64,000 nucleotides of DNA from an uncultured Fodinibius sp. Lineage in GTDB: Bacteria > Bacteroidota > Rhodothermia > Balneolales > Balneolaceae. The translations under genes and the position numbers were made by a program. The notes beneath the pieces were generated by a model. That model searched no databases and was not told the DNA's origin. It saw nothing but the letters and a program-made list of their open reading frames with translations. The stretch covers positions 62,001 through 126,000 of the forward strand of contig CAJXMW010000004.1 of assembly GCA_913056235.1 (NCBI GenBank). Reading direction: 5' to 3'. This document shows positions 8,397 through 17,179 of the stretch, piece after piece; the first letter of the stretch is position 1; each line of letters starts with the position of its first letter.

Positions 8397-11300
8397 GCGA
8401 AGGAGAAAGCTCTTTCAAAAATTCGGCGGCGGCCTGCAGATCAGGTATATCGCTGATCACAAAACGCACACGGTCGTCTTTCTGAATAACCTCAAATCGA
8501 CCTTCAGCTTTCTTCTGCAGTCTTTTTAATACCTTCTGGAAGCGATTGCCATAAAATTCTTCGCCCAGTTCAGAGTCATGCTTCGGGCACTCCAGCCACA
8601 TGCGATCCGAGCGGATGCGTGCTTTGGTAATAAACAACTGCGATGCATACAGCTTGATTACTGAAGCCGTGATCAGGTTCTGTGCCGCATCGGGGATGGG
8701 TCCAAAGCGGTCTTCGACTTCCTCTTTCCAGTCTTTGATTTCTTCGAGTTTTTCAGCTCCGGCCAGCTTTCGGTATAGGTTGAGACGTTCCACATTATCG
8801 GATACATAATCACTTTCCAGCAGGGCAGGGAGATCAAATTCGACCTGGGTTTCGGGCAGTTCAATCTCAACCTCCACGTCACTAAACACATCACTGAACT
8901 CTTGTTCTTTAAGTTCTTTCACAGCGTCGTTCAGTATTTTCTGGTACAGTTCAAAACCGAGATCATTGATGAAGCCGCTCTGCTCTGCACCCAGTATATC
9001 ACCGGCTCCACGGATGTCCAGATCTCGCATGGCGATATTGAAACCGGATCCCAGATCCGAAAATTCTTCAAGGGCCAGCAGGCGCTTGCGAGCATCATCA
9101 GTAAGTGATTTGATATCAGGCGTAATTAGATAACAGAACGCTTTGCGGTTGGAGCGTCCCACACGACCGCGCAACTGGTGCAGCTCGGCCAGTCCAAAGT
9201 GGTCGGCGCGGTTGATGATCATCGTGTTTGCGTTGGAGATATCAATGCCATTTTCAACGATATTCGTGGATACCAGCACGTCAAATTTGTGGTCGTAAAA
9301 ATCTTCAATGATATTCTCAAGCTTTTTCGAACTCATCTGTCCATGGGCAAATCGCACGCGCACATCGGGCAACAGCTGACGCACCATATTGGCCACAGCC
9401 TCAATATTTTTCACACGGTTATGTATGAAGAAGACCTGCCCGCCACGCGATACTTCCTGGCTGATAGCATCGCGAATGAGATCCTTGTCAAAGCTGTGAA
9501 TTTCAGTATCTACCGGCTGACGGTTGGGGGGCGGCGTATTGATGATGCTTAAATCACGGGCGCCCATCAGCGAAAATTGTAGCGTCCGCGGAATGGGCGT
9601 AGCCGTGAGGGTCAGTACATCGATGGTAGCTCGATATTCTTTGAGTCTTTCTTTGGTCTTCACGCCAAAGCGTTGTTCTTCATCTACAATCAGCAGTCCA
9701 AGATCGTCGAAATTAACGTCTTTTGAGGTCAGCCGGTGCGTTCCTACGATGATATCCAGTTTGCCCTCTTCAAGGTTCTTCAACGTTTCGCGTTGCTCTT
9801 TCCGGGTACGAAAACGCGAAATTACATCCACCTTCACCGGAAAATCTTCCATCCGCTTTGCAAAGGTTTTGTAGTGCTGATCAGCAAGAATGGTTGTGGG
9901 CACCAGTACCGCTACCTGTTTGTGATCCATCACTGCTTTGAACGCGGCGCGAACGGCTACTTCTGTTTTGCCAAAGCCAACGTCGCCGCAGATAAGCCGA
10001 TCCATGGGCGTATCAGACTGCATGTCGGATTTGACCGCCTCGATGGCATCGCGCTGGTCGGGCGTTTCTTCAAACTCAAAACGGGCTTCCATCTCGGTCT
10101 GCCATGAATTGTCGGGTGCAAACTCAAAAGCATCCTGCGACTTCCGCTTGGCATATAGCTTGATCAGGTCACGGGCAATATCCTTAACTTTTTCTTTAGT
10201 CTGTGCCTTTTTGCGTGCCCATTTGCCGGATCCCAGTTTGCTGATGCGCGGCTGCGTGCCTTCCTTGCCAGAATACTTCTGGATCTTATGTAGGCTGGTC
10301 ACGTTCACGTAAAGCAGCGAATTCTCTTGGTAGCGTAGTACCACCGATTCCTGTTCCACCCCGCGCACTTCGATCTTCTTGAATCCGGCAAATTTGCCAA
10401 TGCCATAGTCGACATGCACTACGTAGTCGCCGATATTGAGATCCCTAAGCTCCTTCATCGAGATGTTGCTAGTGTGCCGTTTCCGGCGGACTTTAGGGCG
10501 ATGGTAGCGATTGAAAATCTGGTGATCGGTATAAACGGCTAGTCCCTGCTCATTGAGGGTAAAACCCTGATGAATAGTTTCTACCGATAAGTGATAGCGG
10601 AAATCCTTCGAGGGTTCGCCCAGTAGTTCCTCAAAACGGTCACGTTGGCCCTCATTATCACAGAGGATATAGGTATCGTAACTCTGTTTGCTTAGCTTTT
10701 CAATGTTATCGCGCAGCAGTTTGATGCTGCCGTTAAAATCCTGCTGGGGACTCGCATCCAGCCGGTAGGTCCAGTCAGCTTCATTATCTTCTGAAAATCC
10801 GCCAAGATGCAGTCTTGCATGACCGGTAAACGAATGAGTAAAACTATCCGGGCTCACATAGAGCTCTTCCGGCGGCAAGGCTTCGTCCGAATTCTCAAGT
10901 TGTTCAAACTCTTCAGTTGCATGTTCAAAACGTTCATCGATATCAGCTTCGATGAGGGAACGGTTTAGCAATACAAATACGGTATCTTCATCGTAGTAGG
11001 ATAGAAGCCCTTGTTTTTCGCCTTTGCTGAGGCTGGAGGCATCGGGGACAAAGCGTGCGGCATTCAAGAAAGAGATTGAGCGCTGAGAATCGGGATCAAA
11101 CTCGCGAATGGAATCAACTTCATCACCGAAGAATTCGAGCCGAATCGGATATTCTCCGGAATAGGGAAATACGTCCAGGATACCACCGCGATGCGCAAAT
11201 TCTCCCGGCTGATTTACAAACTTGACAGGCTCGTATTCCTGATCTACCAGCTGTTCTTTAAGTGCGTCAATCTCAACAGTGTCGCCCGTTGAAATACTGA

Positions 11301-11718
11301 CCGAGGCATCTGTAAATACTTCTGGAGCTACAATCTTCTCGAAGATGGCGGCCGCGGAAGTCACCAGTACCGACTTAGGATTGGTCTTGATATTTTCGAG
11401 CACTTCTGAGCGCTGGACCACTAGTGAGCTATCGGTTATCTGCTGATCGTCGTACGGTTTGTGTCCCGTGGAAGGGAAGAAGCGGGCTTGTTCTACATTC
11501 AGCGCTTCCAGATCACCCTGCATGAACTGGGCTGATTCTGCATCCGCATGAATGACGACAACTTTGTCATATTTTTCAGCCAATTTTGCTACCAGCATCG
11601 AGGGCGTGGATCCTACAAAATGGTTTAGATAAATGGAGTTGTGGGCGTTGATTTGCTCGTTAAGATCACGCCAGGGGATCTGGGCCGAAAAAGTTTTTAA
11701 TACAGACTGTAGCGCCAT
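8368..11718 (-). CDS. mfd: transcription-repair coupling factor Mfd
   Basis: This 1116-residue protein is full length for Mfd, which removes RNA polymerase stalled at DNA lesions and recruits UvrA. Order of domains: UvrB-like N-terminal part (about 1-330, with HRGGILDVFP), CarD-like RNA polymerase interaction domain (about 420-490, GDYVVHVDYGIGKF), superfamily 2 helicase motor with Walker A GDVGFGKTEVA (about 580) and DEEQ box (about 680), motif VI LRGRVGRS (about 850), and a TRCF C-terminal domain. The start is an ATG about 45 bp downstream of a TATTTTTG box on the minus strand at 11763-11770. The sua5-like gene follows with an overlap. Confidence 0.97.
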   Translation of the reverse strand: MALQSVLKTFSAQIPWRDLNEQINAHNSIYLNHFVGSTPSMLVAKLAEKYDKVVVIHADAESAQFMQGDLEALNVEQARFFPSTGHKPYDDQQITDSSLVVQRSEVLENIKTNPKSVLVTSAAAIFEKIVAPEVFTDASVSISTGDTVEIDALKEQLVDQEYEPVKFVNQPGEFAHRGGILDVFPYSGEYPIRLEFFGDEVDSIREFDPDSQRSISFLNAARFVPDASSLSKGEKQGLLSYYDEDTVFVLLNRSLIEADIDERFEHATEEFEQLENSDEALPPEELYVSPDSFTHSFTGHARLHLGGFSEDNEADWTYRLDASPQQDFNGSIKLLRDNIEKLSKQSYDTYILCDNEGQRDRFEELLGEPSKDFRYHLSVETIHQGFTLNEQGLAVYTDHQIFNRYHRPKVRRKRHTSNISMKELRDLNIGDYVVHVDYGIGKFAGFKKIEVRGVEQESVVLRYQENSLLYVNVTSLHKIQKYSGKEGTQPRISKLGSGKWARKKAQTKEKVKDIARDLIKLYAKRKSQDAFEFAPDNSWQTEMEARFEFEETPDQRDAIEAVKSDMQSDTPMDRLICGDVGFGKTEVAVRAAFKAVMDHKQVAVLVPTTILADQHYKTFAKRMEDFPVKVDVISRFRTRKEQRETLKNLEEGKLDIIVGTHRLTSKDVNFDDLGLLIVDEEQRFGVKTKERLKEYRATIDVLTLTATPIPRTLQFSLMGARDLSIINTPPPNRQPVDTEIHSFDKDLIRDAISQEVSRGGQVFFIHNRVKNIEAVANMVRQLLPDVRVRFAHGQMSSKKLENIIEDFYDHKFDVLVSTNIVENGIDISNANTMIINRADHFGLAELHQLRGRVGRSNRKAFCYLITPDIKSLTDDARKRLLALEEFSDLGSGFNIAMRDLDIRGAGDILGAEQSGFINDLGFELYQKILNDAVKELKEQEFSDVFSDVEVEIELPETQVEFDLPALLESDYVSDNVERLNLYRKLAGAEKLEEIKDWKEEVEDRFGPIPDAAQNLITASVIKLYASQLFITKARIRSDRMWLECPKHDSELGEEFYGNRFQKVLKRLQKKAEGRFEVIQKDDRVRFVISDIPDLQAAAEFLKELSPSHEEKEVSFA

Positions 11719-11762
11719 GAAAACATTAAATTTGAAAGAAATTCTTGCTTAAAAGCAGTCAA

Positions 11763-11770
11763 CAAAAATA
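11763..11770 (-). promoter_or_regulatory. candidate -7 box for mfd
   Basis: TATTTTTG on the minus strand is an exact fit to the Bacteroidota TAnnTTTG -7 element, about 45 bp upstream of the mfd start codon. No TTG/TTTG element is seen at the expected 19-21 bp spacing, so support is partial. Confidence 0.3.
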
Positions 11771-11859
11771 ACAATAAAATAAGTTCTTCGGGAATGTGCT
11801 CTGGCAATGAAATTGAAAACCTTTCGAAGGGAACCTTAACGTTTACTTATGACAGAAGT

Positions 11860-11889
11860 AGTAGGAATTTATTGCAATAAATTCCTACT
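11860..11889. terminator. 30-bp perfect palindrome after VWA gene
   Basis: The two 15-base halves, beginning AGTAGGAATTTATT, are perfect reverse complements with no spacer. It sits directly at the 3' end of the minus-strand VWA gene and upstream of mfd. It can form a long AT-rich hairpin, which would end VWA transcripts, although there is no following T-run. A DNA-binding site is the alternative. Confidence 0.45.
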
Positions 11890-11894
11890 CATAA

Positions 11895-12887
11895 TTATTC
11901 AACCGCATTTCGGAAGACAAAGCGATCAGAAACCAAGCTTAAGACCAGCAGCAGGATACCGGGAAGCAGAAAACGAGGATAAAGATCCTGATAATCGGTA
12001 TAAATAACCTCTTCTATTTTGGTCTTTTCCAGCTTGTCGATCTGGGCATAAATCTCTTTGAGTCGTTCAGTATCGGTTGCACGGAAATACTCACCACCAG
12101 TCATATTGGCAATTTTGGTGAGCATCTCTTCGTCAATATCCACCTTCACATTCTGGTAGCGATTGCCAAAGATGGGATCTTTAACGGGATACGGTGCAGT
12201 GCCGCGCGTTCCTGCTCCAATGGTATAAATTTTAATGTCATAAGTGGCCGCTAAGTCAGCGGCAGTGACAGGATCAATTTCCCCGGAGTTATTTTGTCCA
12301 TCAGTAAGCAAAATGATGATCTTGCTTTTGGCCTCACTTTCTTTCAGCCGGTTGACCGCGGTGGCAATACCCATTCCAATAGCAGTTCCATCTTCGACGG
12401 TACCCATTTCAACGTCCTTGAGCAGTCGCTTGAGCAGCTCGTAATCAAGCGTGGGCGGTACCATAGTAAAGCTCTTACGCGCGAATAACACTAGCCCAAT
12501 ACGATCAGATACGCGCTTGTTGATAAAATTCTCGGCCACATCCTTGGCGGCCTCCAGGCGATTGGGCTTCAGATCCTCGGCCTTCATTGAGGTAGAAATG
12601 TCGAGGGTGAGCACGATATCGATACCTTCGGCATTGCGTTCCACGGTGGTATTTTTGTACTGGGGACGCGCAATAGCCAGCACTACCAAGGCAAAGGCCA
12701 AACTTTGCAGTATGGGGGCCACCCAAACACCGTATGAACGCCAGTTTCCCGGCAGGCCGGCAAGTCCTGACGTATCTGAGAAAATGAGGCTGGGATTTTT
12801 ACCCGTCCAGAATTTCCACACCTGGTACCCAATGATGGGAACAAGGAGTAAAAGCAACCAAAGCCATTGCGGATTAGCCCACGTCAT
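11895..12887 (-). CDS. BatA/BatB-like VWA domain membrane protein
   Basis: This 330-residue protein has a von Willebrand factor A domain held between membrane segments. The N-terminus (about 7-25 and 55-75) and the C-terminus (about 305-325) are hydrophobic. The MIDAS metal site is intact: DISTSM near residue 96, a central Thr, and LLTDGQNN near 195. In Bacteroidota and other phyla such proteins are encoded with MoxR ATPase, DUF58 and BatD proteins in the Bat (aerotolerance) cluster, where they are thought to help assemble or protect envelope complexes. The ATG overlaps the stop of the upstream BatD-like gene (ATGA), a sign of translational coupling. Only one VWA gene is present here. Confidence 0.85.
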   Translation of the reverse strand: MTWANPQWLWLLLLLVPIIGYQVWKFWTGKNPSLIFSDTSGLAGLPGNWRSYGVWVAPILQSLAFALVVLAIARPQYKNTTVERNAEGIDIVLTLDISTSMKAEDLKPNRLEAAKDVAENFINKRVSDRIGLVLFARKSFTMVPPTLDYELLKRLLKDVEMGTVEDGTAIGMGIATAVNRLKESEAKSKIIILLTDGQNNSGEIDPVTAADLAATYDIKIYTIGAGTRGTAPYPVKDPIFGNRYQNVKVDIDEEMLTKIANMTGGEYFRATDTERLKEIYAQIDKLEKTKIEEVIYTDYQDLYPRFLLPGILLLVLSLVSDRFVFRNAVE

Positions 12888-13900
12888 GCGTTTACCTCTT
12901 CGCTTTTTTGTTCTTGTTCCTCGTAAAATTGTTGCCGTTCTGCTTCCATCTGGGTTTGATGCTTGCGCCGCATGTGTTCGATGCGCGGCCCGTCAATTTC
13001 TCGGGCTCGTTCCAGAAAATTATATGCCTTTTTCAAAGCGCGATCGGCCTGGTCGGTGGTGGGTTCAAACTTGGCGAATTTGACCATGTCGGCCTCTTGA
13101 AGAACGGCCCGGGTATCCTGGATTAAGTTTTCATCAATATTGCCATTCTGTAACATGGTAAGGAGTTCGCGGCTGGTGGATTCAAGTGCCGGGAGATTAT
13201 ATAGTGATTCGTAATATTTTCTGATGGCATCACCCAAATCGATATAAAATTCTTTGAAATCTTCCCGGCTCGAAAGTTCGGCCTTTTCCAGTTCTTTGAT
13301 CGATTTTTGATATTCCTTCAACGGATTAACGAAGGGGGTAGGAGTAAAAGTGGCGGGTTCGGATTCTTCCTGCTCGTCTTTTTGTATATAATATTGATAC
13401 AAGTAATAAAGGGCCACGCCCAGCAACAGCAATCCTAACAGGTAAGGCCACCAAGTGCGCGCAAAATCAAAAATGGGTTTGAGTGGACGAAAGTTTTTTT
13501 CGTCCTTTGCCAGCACGCTGTGAAAAGCTACTGGAACTGGATTCGTATATAGAACGGTGGTATCTTGGTTTTGGATTAGGTAAACTGGGAGTTGGGGAAT
13601 AGTGGTGTCGGCCGAACCAAAGAACTGTAGCTGATAGGCTAAACTGTCTTTGAATGATGACACCTTGAACTGCTTGCGCGAACGAATTTCGAAGGTATTG
13701 CCAAAGTTGGTGGTGTCTGGAAAATTGATCTCATCATATTGCTGATCCCGATCCAGTGTGATGGCGAAATCAAAGGTGTCGCCCACCTTGAGGGAGTCCA
13801 CCGTGGAATATTCTTTTAGATTTTGTGCCGGCAACACCAATACGGCAGCAAACAGCAAAACCGACAATAAGAACAATAATTTCGTAGCTTTATTTACCAC
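12884..13900 (-). CDS. BatD/DUF4381-like membrane protein
   Basis: This 338-residue protein starts at a GTG and has a signal peptide or anchor (about 5-26, ending in LPAQ). A beta-rich periplasmic part (about 30-150) follows, then one transmembrane helix (about 168-190, rich in Leu and Tyr) and a cytosolic helical region. The C-terminus is strongly charged. The plan matches the BatD-like/DUF4381 partners of VWA proteins. The coupling to the VWA gene by a 4-base overlap supports a joint role. No catalytic motif is visible. The family assignment rests on architecture and neighbours more than on strict sequence motifs. Confidence 0.65.
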   Translation of the reverse strand: MVNKATKLLFLLSVLLFAAVLVLPAQNLKEYSTVDSLKVGDTFDFAITLDRDQQYDEINFPDTTNFGNTFEIRSRKQFKVSSFKDSLAYQLQFFGSADTTIPQLPVYLIQNQDTTVLYTNPVPVAFHSVLAKDEKNFRPLKPIFDFARTWWPYLLGLLLLGVALYYLYQYYIQKDEQEESEPATFTPTPFVNPLKEYQKSIKELEKAELSSREDFKEFYIDLGDAIRKYYESLYNLPALESTSRELLTMLQNGNIDENLIQDTRAVLQEADMVKFAKFEPTTDQADRALKKAYNFLERAREIDGPRIEHMRRKHQTQMEAERQQFYEEQEQKSEEVNA

Positions 13901-14063
13901 TGATCTAACTTGTGATTATAAATAGATGACAAAAGTTGCGGGCTGAATATACGTACTCATCCAAAATGCCGGCCTCAAAAATAGAAAAAATCAGACCATT
14001 CAGAAAAAGGATTGTCGAATGAACCAAGGGATTTTAATCTGTGCATTGAGGTTAGGAAAATCG

Positions 14064-14071
14064 TATGTTTG
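14064..14071 (+). promoter_or_regulatory. candidate -7 box for M23 lipoprotein gene
   Basis: TATGTTTG is an exact TAnnTTTG match 29 bp before the ATG at 14101, which would give a leader of about 20-25 bases. A clear -33 element at the right spacing is not seen. Confidence 0.35.
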
Positions 14072-14100
14072 TGTATGTTCATGTTAATCAACATTGAAGA

Positions 14101-15393
14101 ATGCGAAAGGTTGTTCTATTAGGAATCCTTGCTGGCTTTTTGGTATGGGGATGCCATCCTAAGAAAGAAATAAAGGTTGTTAAGCAAGACGTCACCCAGC
14201 AGCAAGATTCTACCGTCGAACATACGTATGATAAGTTCGGTATTGTCGTTGATAGTTTGCTTACGAGCGAACACAGTATCAAACGAAACGAGAGCCTGTA
14301 TCTTATATTGGATAAATACGGGTTTGACGCGCAGGAGATTTATTCGATCACTAGGCAAGCCCGTGACTTTGTTGATCTGGAATCACTGAAGCCGGGTCAA
14401 AAGTACTGGACCTATGCCCGTTCGGACAGCAGCAATAAAATTGCAAAAATGGTGTGGCAGCCTAATCCCCTTGAATATGTGGTGTTTAACTGGCAGCCTG
14501 ATTCTATGCAGATTTATAAGGCGGCCCGGCCATTGACAAGCAAAACGGTAGCGACTTCTGGCACGATTGACAATTCGCTGTACCAAACGATCAGCAGTCA
14601 AGATGCGAGTCCGTTGCTGGCGTATAAGCTGGCTGATATCTTTGCATGGCAAATTAATTTTTTTGGCTTGCGCAATGGCGATTCGTTCAATGTCCTGTAC
14701 AACAAGAAGTTTATTGACGGCGAATATTATGGGATAGGAGAAGTTTTGGCGGCTGAATTTACCCACCGCGGCCAAACCTATCGAGCCTATAATTTTCAGC
14801 ACCAGAAAACTGATGGTTATTTTGATGAAGAAGGCAATAGCGTACAAAAAGCGTTATTGAAGGCTCCCTTTAAATTTAGTCAGCGCATCAGCTCTGGATT
14901 CGACCGCGATAGGTTTCATCCTGTCCTGAAAGAACGCAGACCTCATTACGGAACCGATTACGCTGCGCCTCCCGGAACACCCGTTCTGGCGGTTGGTGAT
15001 GGCAGAGTTACTACTGCAGGTTATGGCCGTGGAGAGGGTAACCACGTTAAAATTAAACACAACACGGTCTATGAGACGGCCTACATGCATCTAAGTGATT
15101 TTGCCGATGGTATTCATCCCGGTGTTCGGGTTGAGCAGGGACAAGTGATTGGATATGTAGGAAGTACGGGGATTGCGACCGGTCCGCATTTGCACTATTC
15201 GCTCTACAAGAATGACCATCCTGTAAATTCGCGAGCGGTTGAGCTGCCTTCTGCAGAATCAGTACCGGACAGTCTGATGGCCGAATTTAATCAGGTGTGT
15301 GATTCCCTGGATCAGAGATTAAACAGCATCGAAAGGGATAGTGCAGAAGGACAGGATGAAAACCCTGCTATTACCGAGGTCAAAACCAAGTAA
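14101..15393 (+). CDS. M23 family metallopeptidase lipoprotein
   Basis: This 430-residue protein has a lipoprotein signal with lipobox LVWGC (Cys18), so it should be anchored in the envelope facing the periplasm. The middle part (about 60-265) resembles the OapA/LysM-like N-terminal region of MepM-type peptidases. The C-terminal LytM domain (about 270-385) shows the zinc set HYGTDYA (HxGxD) and GPHLHYSL (HxH), so it should be an active endopeptidase cutting peptidoglycan cross-links. A Ser/Glu-rich tail follows. It stops exactly one base before the convergent DUF58 gene stop codon; no terminator separates them. It lies between the two halves of the Bat-like cluster, on the opposite strand. 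Confidence 0.9.
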   Translation: MRKVVLLGILAGFLVWGCHPKKEIKVVKQDVTQQQDSTVEHTYDKFGIVVDSLLTSEHSIKRNESLYLILDKYGFDAQEIYSITRQARDFVDLESLKPGQKYWTYARSDSSNKIAKMVWQPNPLEYVVFNWQPDSMQIYKAARPLTSKTVATSGTIDNSLYQTISSQDASPLLAYKLADIFAWQINFFGLRNGDSFNVLYNKKFIDGEYYGIGEVLAAEFTHRGQTYRAYNFQHQKTDGYFDEEGNSVQKALLKAPFKFSQRISSGFDRDRFHPVLKERRPHYGTDYAAPPGTPVLAVGDGRVTTAGYGRGEGNHVKIKHNTVYETAYMHLSDFADGIHPGVRVEQGQVIGYVGSTGIATGPHLHYSLYKNDHPVNSRAVELPSAESVPDSLMAEFNQVCDSLDQRLNSIERDSAEGQDENPAITEVKTK

Positions 15394-16278
15394 TCAATAC
15401 CGGTGCATACGTCGCCTGAAAAAGGTCATGAGCGGCCGAATATACGACTGGTTGGTCTCAAGTTCGATGGTGTCAATCTTCATGCGCAAGAAGTGGTCGC
15501 GCAGCTTTTCCTTTGCCACTTCTCGTTTTTTCTGATATTCTTGCCGTACTTTCTTGCTGGACGTATCGACAAGCACTTCTTGGCCGGTTTCGGCATCTTT
15601 CAGGGGTACTAGTCCCAGATCAGGAAGCTCATCTTCGAGCCTGTCGTTGATGAAAATATTGACCAGATCGTGTTTACGATTGGTGATCTTCATCTGGCGA
15701 TCATAGTCTTCATCCTGGAAATCGCTGGCCAGGATCACAATGGCGCGACGATTGAGCAGTCGGTTCACATAGGATAGGGCTTCACTTAAATCGGTGCCGG
15801 TTCCCTGGGGTTCGGTAGTTAGCAGCTCGCGGATCAGCCGCAGCACGTGCAGCCGCCCTTTTTTCGGAGGGATTACCTTCTCAATTTCATCGGTAAAAAG
15901 TACGAGTCCCACTTTGTCGCCGTTTTTAATTGCGCTGAAAGCCAACACGGCGCAGATCTCAATCGAAAGCTCCATTTTACTCTGGTTCTTGCTGCCAAAA
16001 ATGCCGCTGGGCGAAATATCCACGCAGAGCATCAGCGTCTGTTCGCGCTCTTCTTCGAACTGCTTGATAAATGGGTCGCCGGTGCGGGCTGTCACATTCC
16101 AGTCGATCTGCCGGATATCGTCGCCATAGGTATATTCACGGACTTCCGAAAACTCCATGCCGCGTCCCTTAAATGCAGATTGATATTCACCGCCGAAGAG
16201 GCTGTTGACCATGCCCTTGGTGCGAATCTCAATCTTGCGAACCTTTTGAAGTATTTCTTTTGAGATCATAGCAATCAT
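15394..16278 (-). CDS. DUF58 domain protein (Bat cluster, VWA-like fold)
   Basis: This 294-residue protein (291 if the second ATG at 16269 is used, which gives the usual family opening ISKEILQKVRKIEI) belongs to DUF58. Diagnostic parts are the VREYTYGDDIRQIDWNVTAR-like signature near residue 47, the VDISPSGIFGS segment near 92 with a partial MIDAS-like DxS, and ILASDFQDEDY near 178. DUF58 proteins act with MoxR AAA+ ATPases and VWA proteins, probably in the cytosol near the membrane. No moxR gene lies next to it here: 529 bp without genes follow upstream. It abuts the convergent M23 gene with no spacer. Confidence 0.88.
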   Translation of the reverse strand: MIAMISKEILQKVRKIEIRTKGMVNSLFGGEYQSAFKGRGMEFSEVREYTYGDDIRQIDWNVTARTGDPFIKQFEEEREQTLMLCVDISPSGIFGSKNQSKMELSIEICAVLAFSAIKNGDKVGLVLFTDEIEKVIPPKKGRLHVLRLIRELLTTEPQGTGTDLSEALSYVNRLLNRRAIVILASDFQDEDYDRQMKITNRKHDLVNIFINDRLEDELPDLGLVPLKDAETGQEVLVDTSSKKVRQEYQKKREVAKEKLRDHFLRMKIDTIELETNQSYIRPLMTFFRRRMHRY

Positions 16279-16807
16279 TTTGGCTTTTGCATACCCGGAA
16301 GGATAGCGTAAATATCTTGCATTTAAAAGTGTCTACTCCTAAACCTGACAGCGTCTGATTTCTAGAACTGTCAACGTTAAAGGATGCTTCGAATAACAAC
16401 GCAGTAAGATCCTTCAGATGCTTACAAGTTGGAAGATTAAATATTTTATTTCCAAGTGGGTTGAGGAACTATTTTAAGTTCCTAATCCTAACTTGATAAA
16501 ACTCGTATAGTTGGCAGAAAATTGCTTGTGGCCGATCATACTGAAAGGTTGGGTTATTTAATTGATGGAGATATTGGAGGATAATCAGTAATAATCCATC
16601 AGTGGTCGTTTCCTCAGACCAATATTAGCACTCCAAGGTTTATTGGGTATCTGGGAGCCTTAACGCTGTAGGATACTATGGATGCTTAGAGGTTGGCAGC
16701 TCTCAATATGTTAATAGTATCGTAACACTTAGGTAACGGTTTGTTCAGATTAAATGCTTGTATTTAGAACAGATGACAACCCAGCCTAATCCAGCAGATC
16801 AGCACCA
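16279..16807. other. 529-bp intergenic region without a gene
   Basis: No reading frame of credible length or composition is present on either strand. It holds an AGGAACT-N6-AGTTCCT inverted repeat (16464-16483) and three loose copies of GATGCTT (near 16384, 16418 and 16680). It must carry the promoters of the divergent DUF58 and winged-helix genes, but I see no strong promoter match. It could also be the remnant of a lost gene such as moxR; no coding trace supports this. Confidence 0.5.
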
Positions 16808-17074
16808 ATGATTATCGGCAGCGAGTTTAGCAAGAAGTATCATCAGTTTCTAAAAGAGATCGGGGATCTATCTGACAACGACACCTCGCAACGTATCCCT
16901 GTTCAGGATATCAATACTAATCTCAGCCTGGATCGCACCGAAATAAAAAATGTGCTCGAATATTTGCAGGAGCTCGGCTATATCAGTATAGAAACTATTG
17001 GCGGCCCGCTTTTATACGGACACATCACCATTACCGAATCAGGTCTGCAGAAGTATCAGGAGTTAAGCGATTAA
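16808..17074 (+). CDS. small winged-helix-like protein
   Basis: This 88-residue protein is not confidently assigned. Helical segments followed by a LDRTEIKNVLEYLQELGYI recognition-helix-like stretch and a GPLLYGHITIT beta-wing fit a winged helix-turn-helix. It could bind DNA or mediate protein contacts. It begins with an ATG and lies about 100 bp upstream of the alanine dehydrogenase gene on the same strand, but an independent -7 box sits between them. Composition is like that of its neighbours. Confidence 0.6.
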   Translation: MIIGSEFSKKYHQFLKEIGDLSDNDTSQRIPVQDINTNLSLDRTEIKNVLEYLQELGYISIETIGGPLLYGHITITESGLQKYQELSD

Positions 17075-17124
17075 TGCAACTCTTTTTACGGCACTGCGAT
17101 TTAAATTTTTTCGTAAAAATTACC

Positions 17125-17132
17125 TACCTTTG
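17125..17132 (+). promoter_or_regulatory. candidate -7 box for alanine dehydrogenase
   Basis: TACCTTTG is an exact TAnnTTTG element 47 bp before the start codon of ald. The -33 region is T-rich (TTTTTTCG) but lacks a clean TTTG at 19-21 bp spacing. Confidence 0.4.
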
Positions 17133-17179
17133 GCACTGATTTGATCCCGTAGCATATTATTAACTAAATATTTGTATTC

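Noticed and set aside
9178-10312. Several plus-strand frames of 120 residues opposite mfd
   Set aside because: They mirror the codon pattern of mfd on the other strand and encode no recognisable domain.
12451-13083. 210-residue plus-strand frame opposite the VWA and BatD-like genes
   Set aside because: It is antisense to two well-supported genes and has no family signature or promoter.
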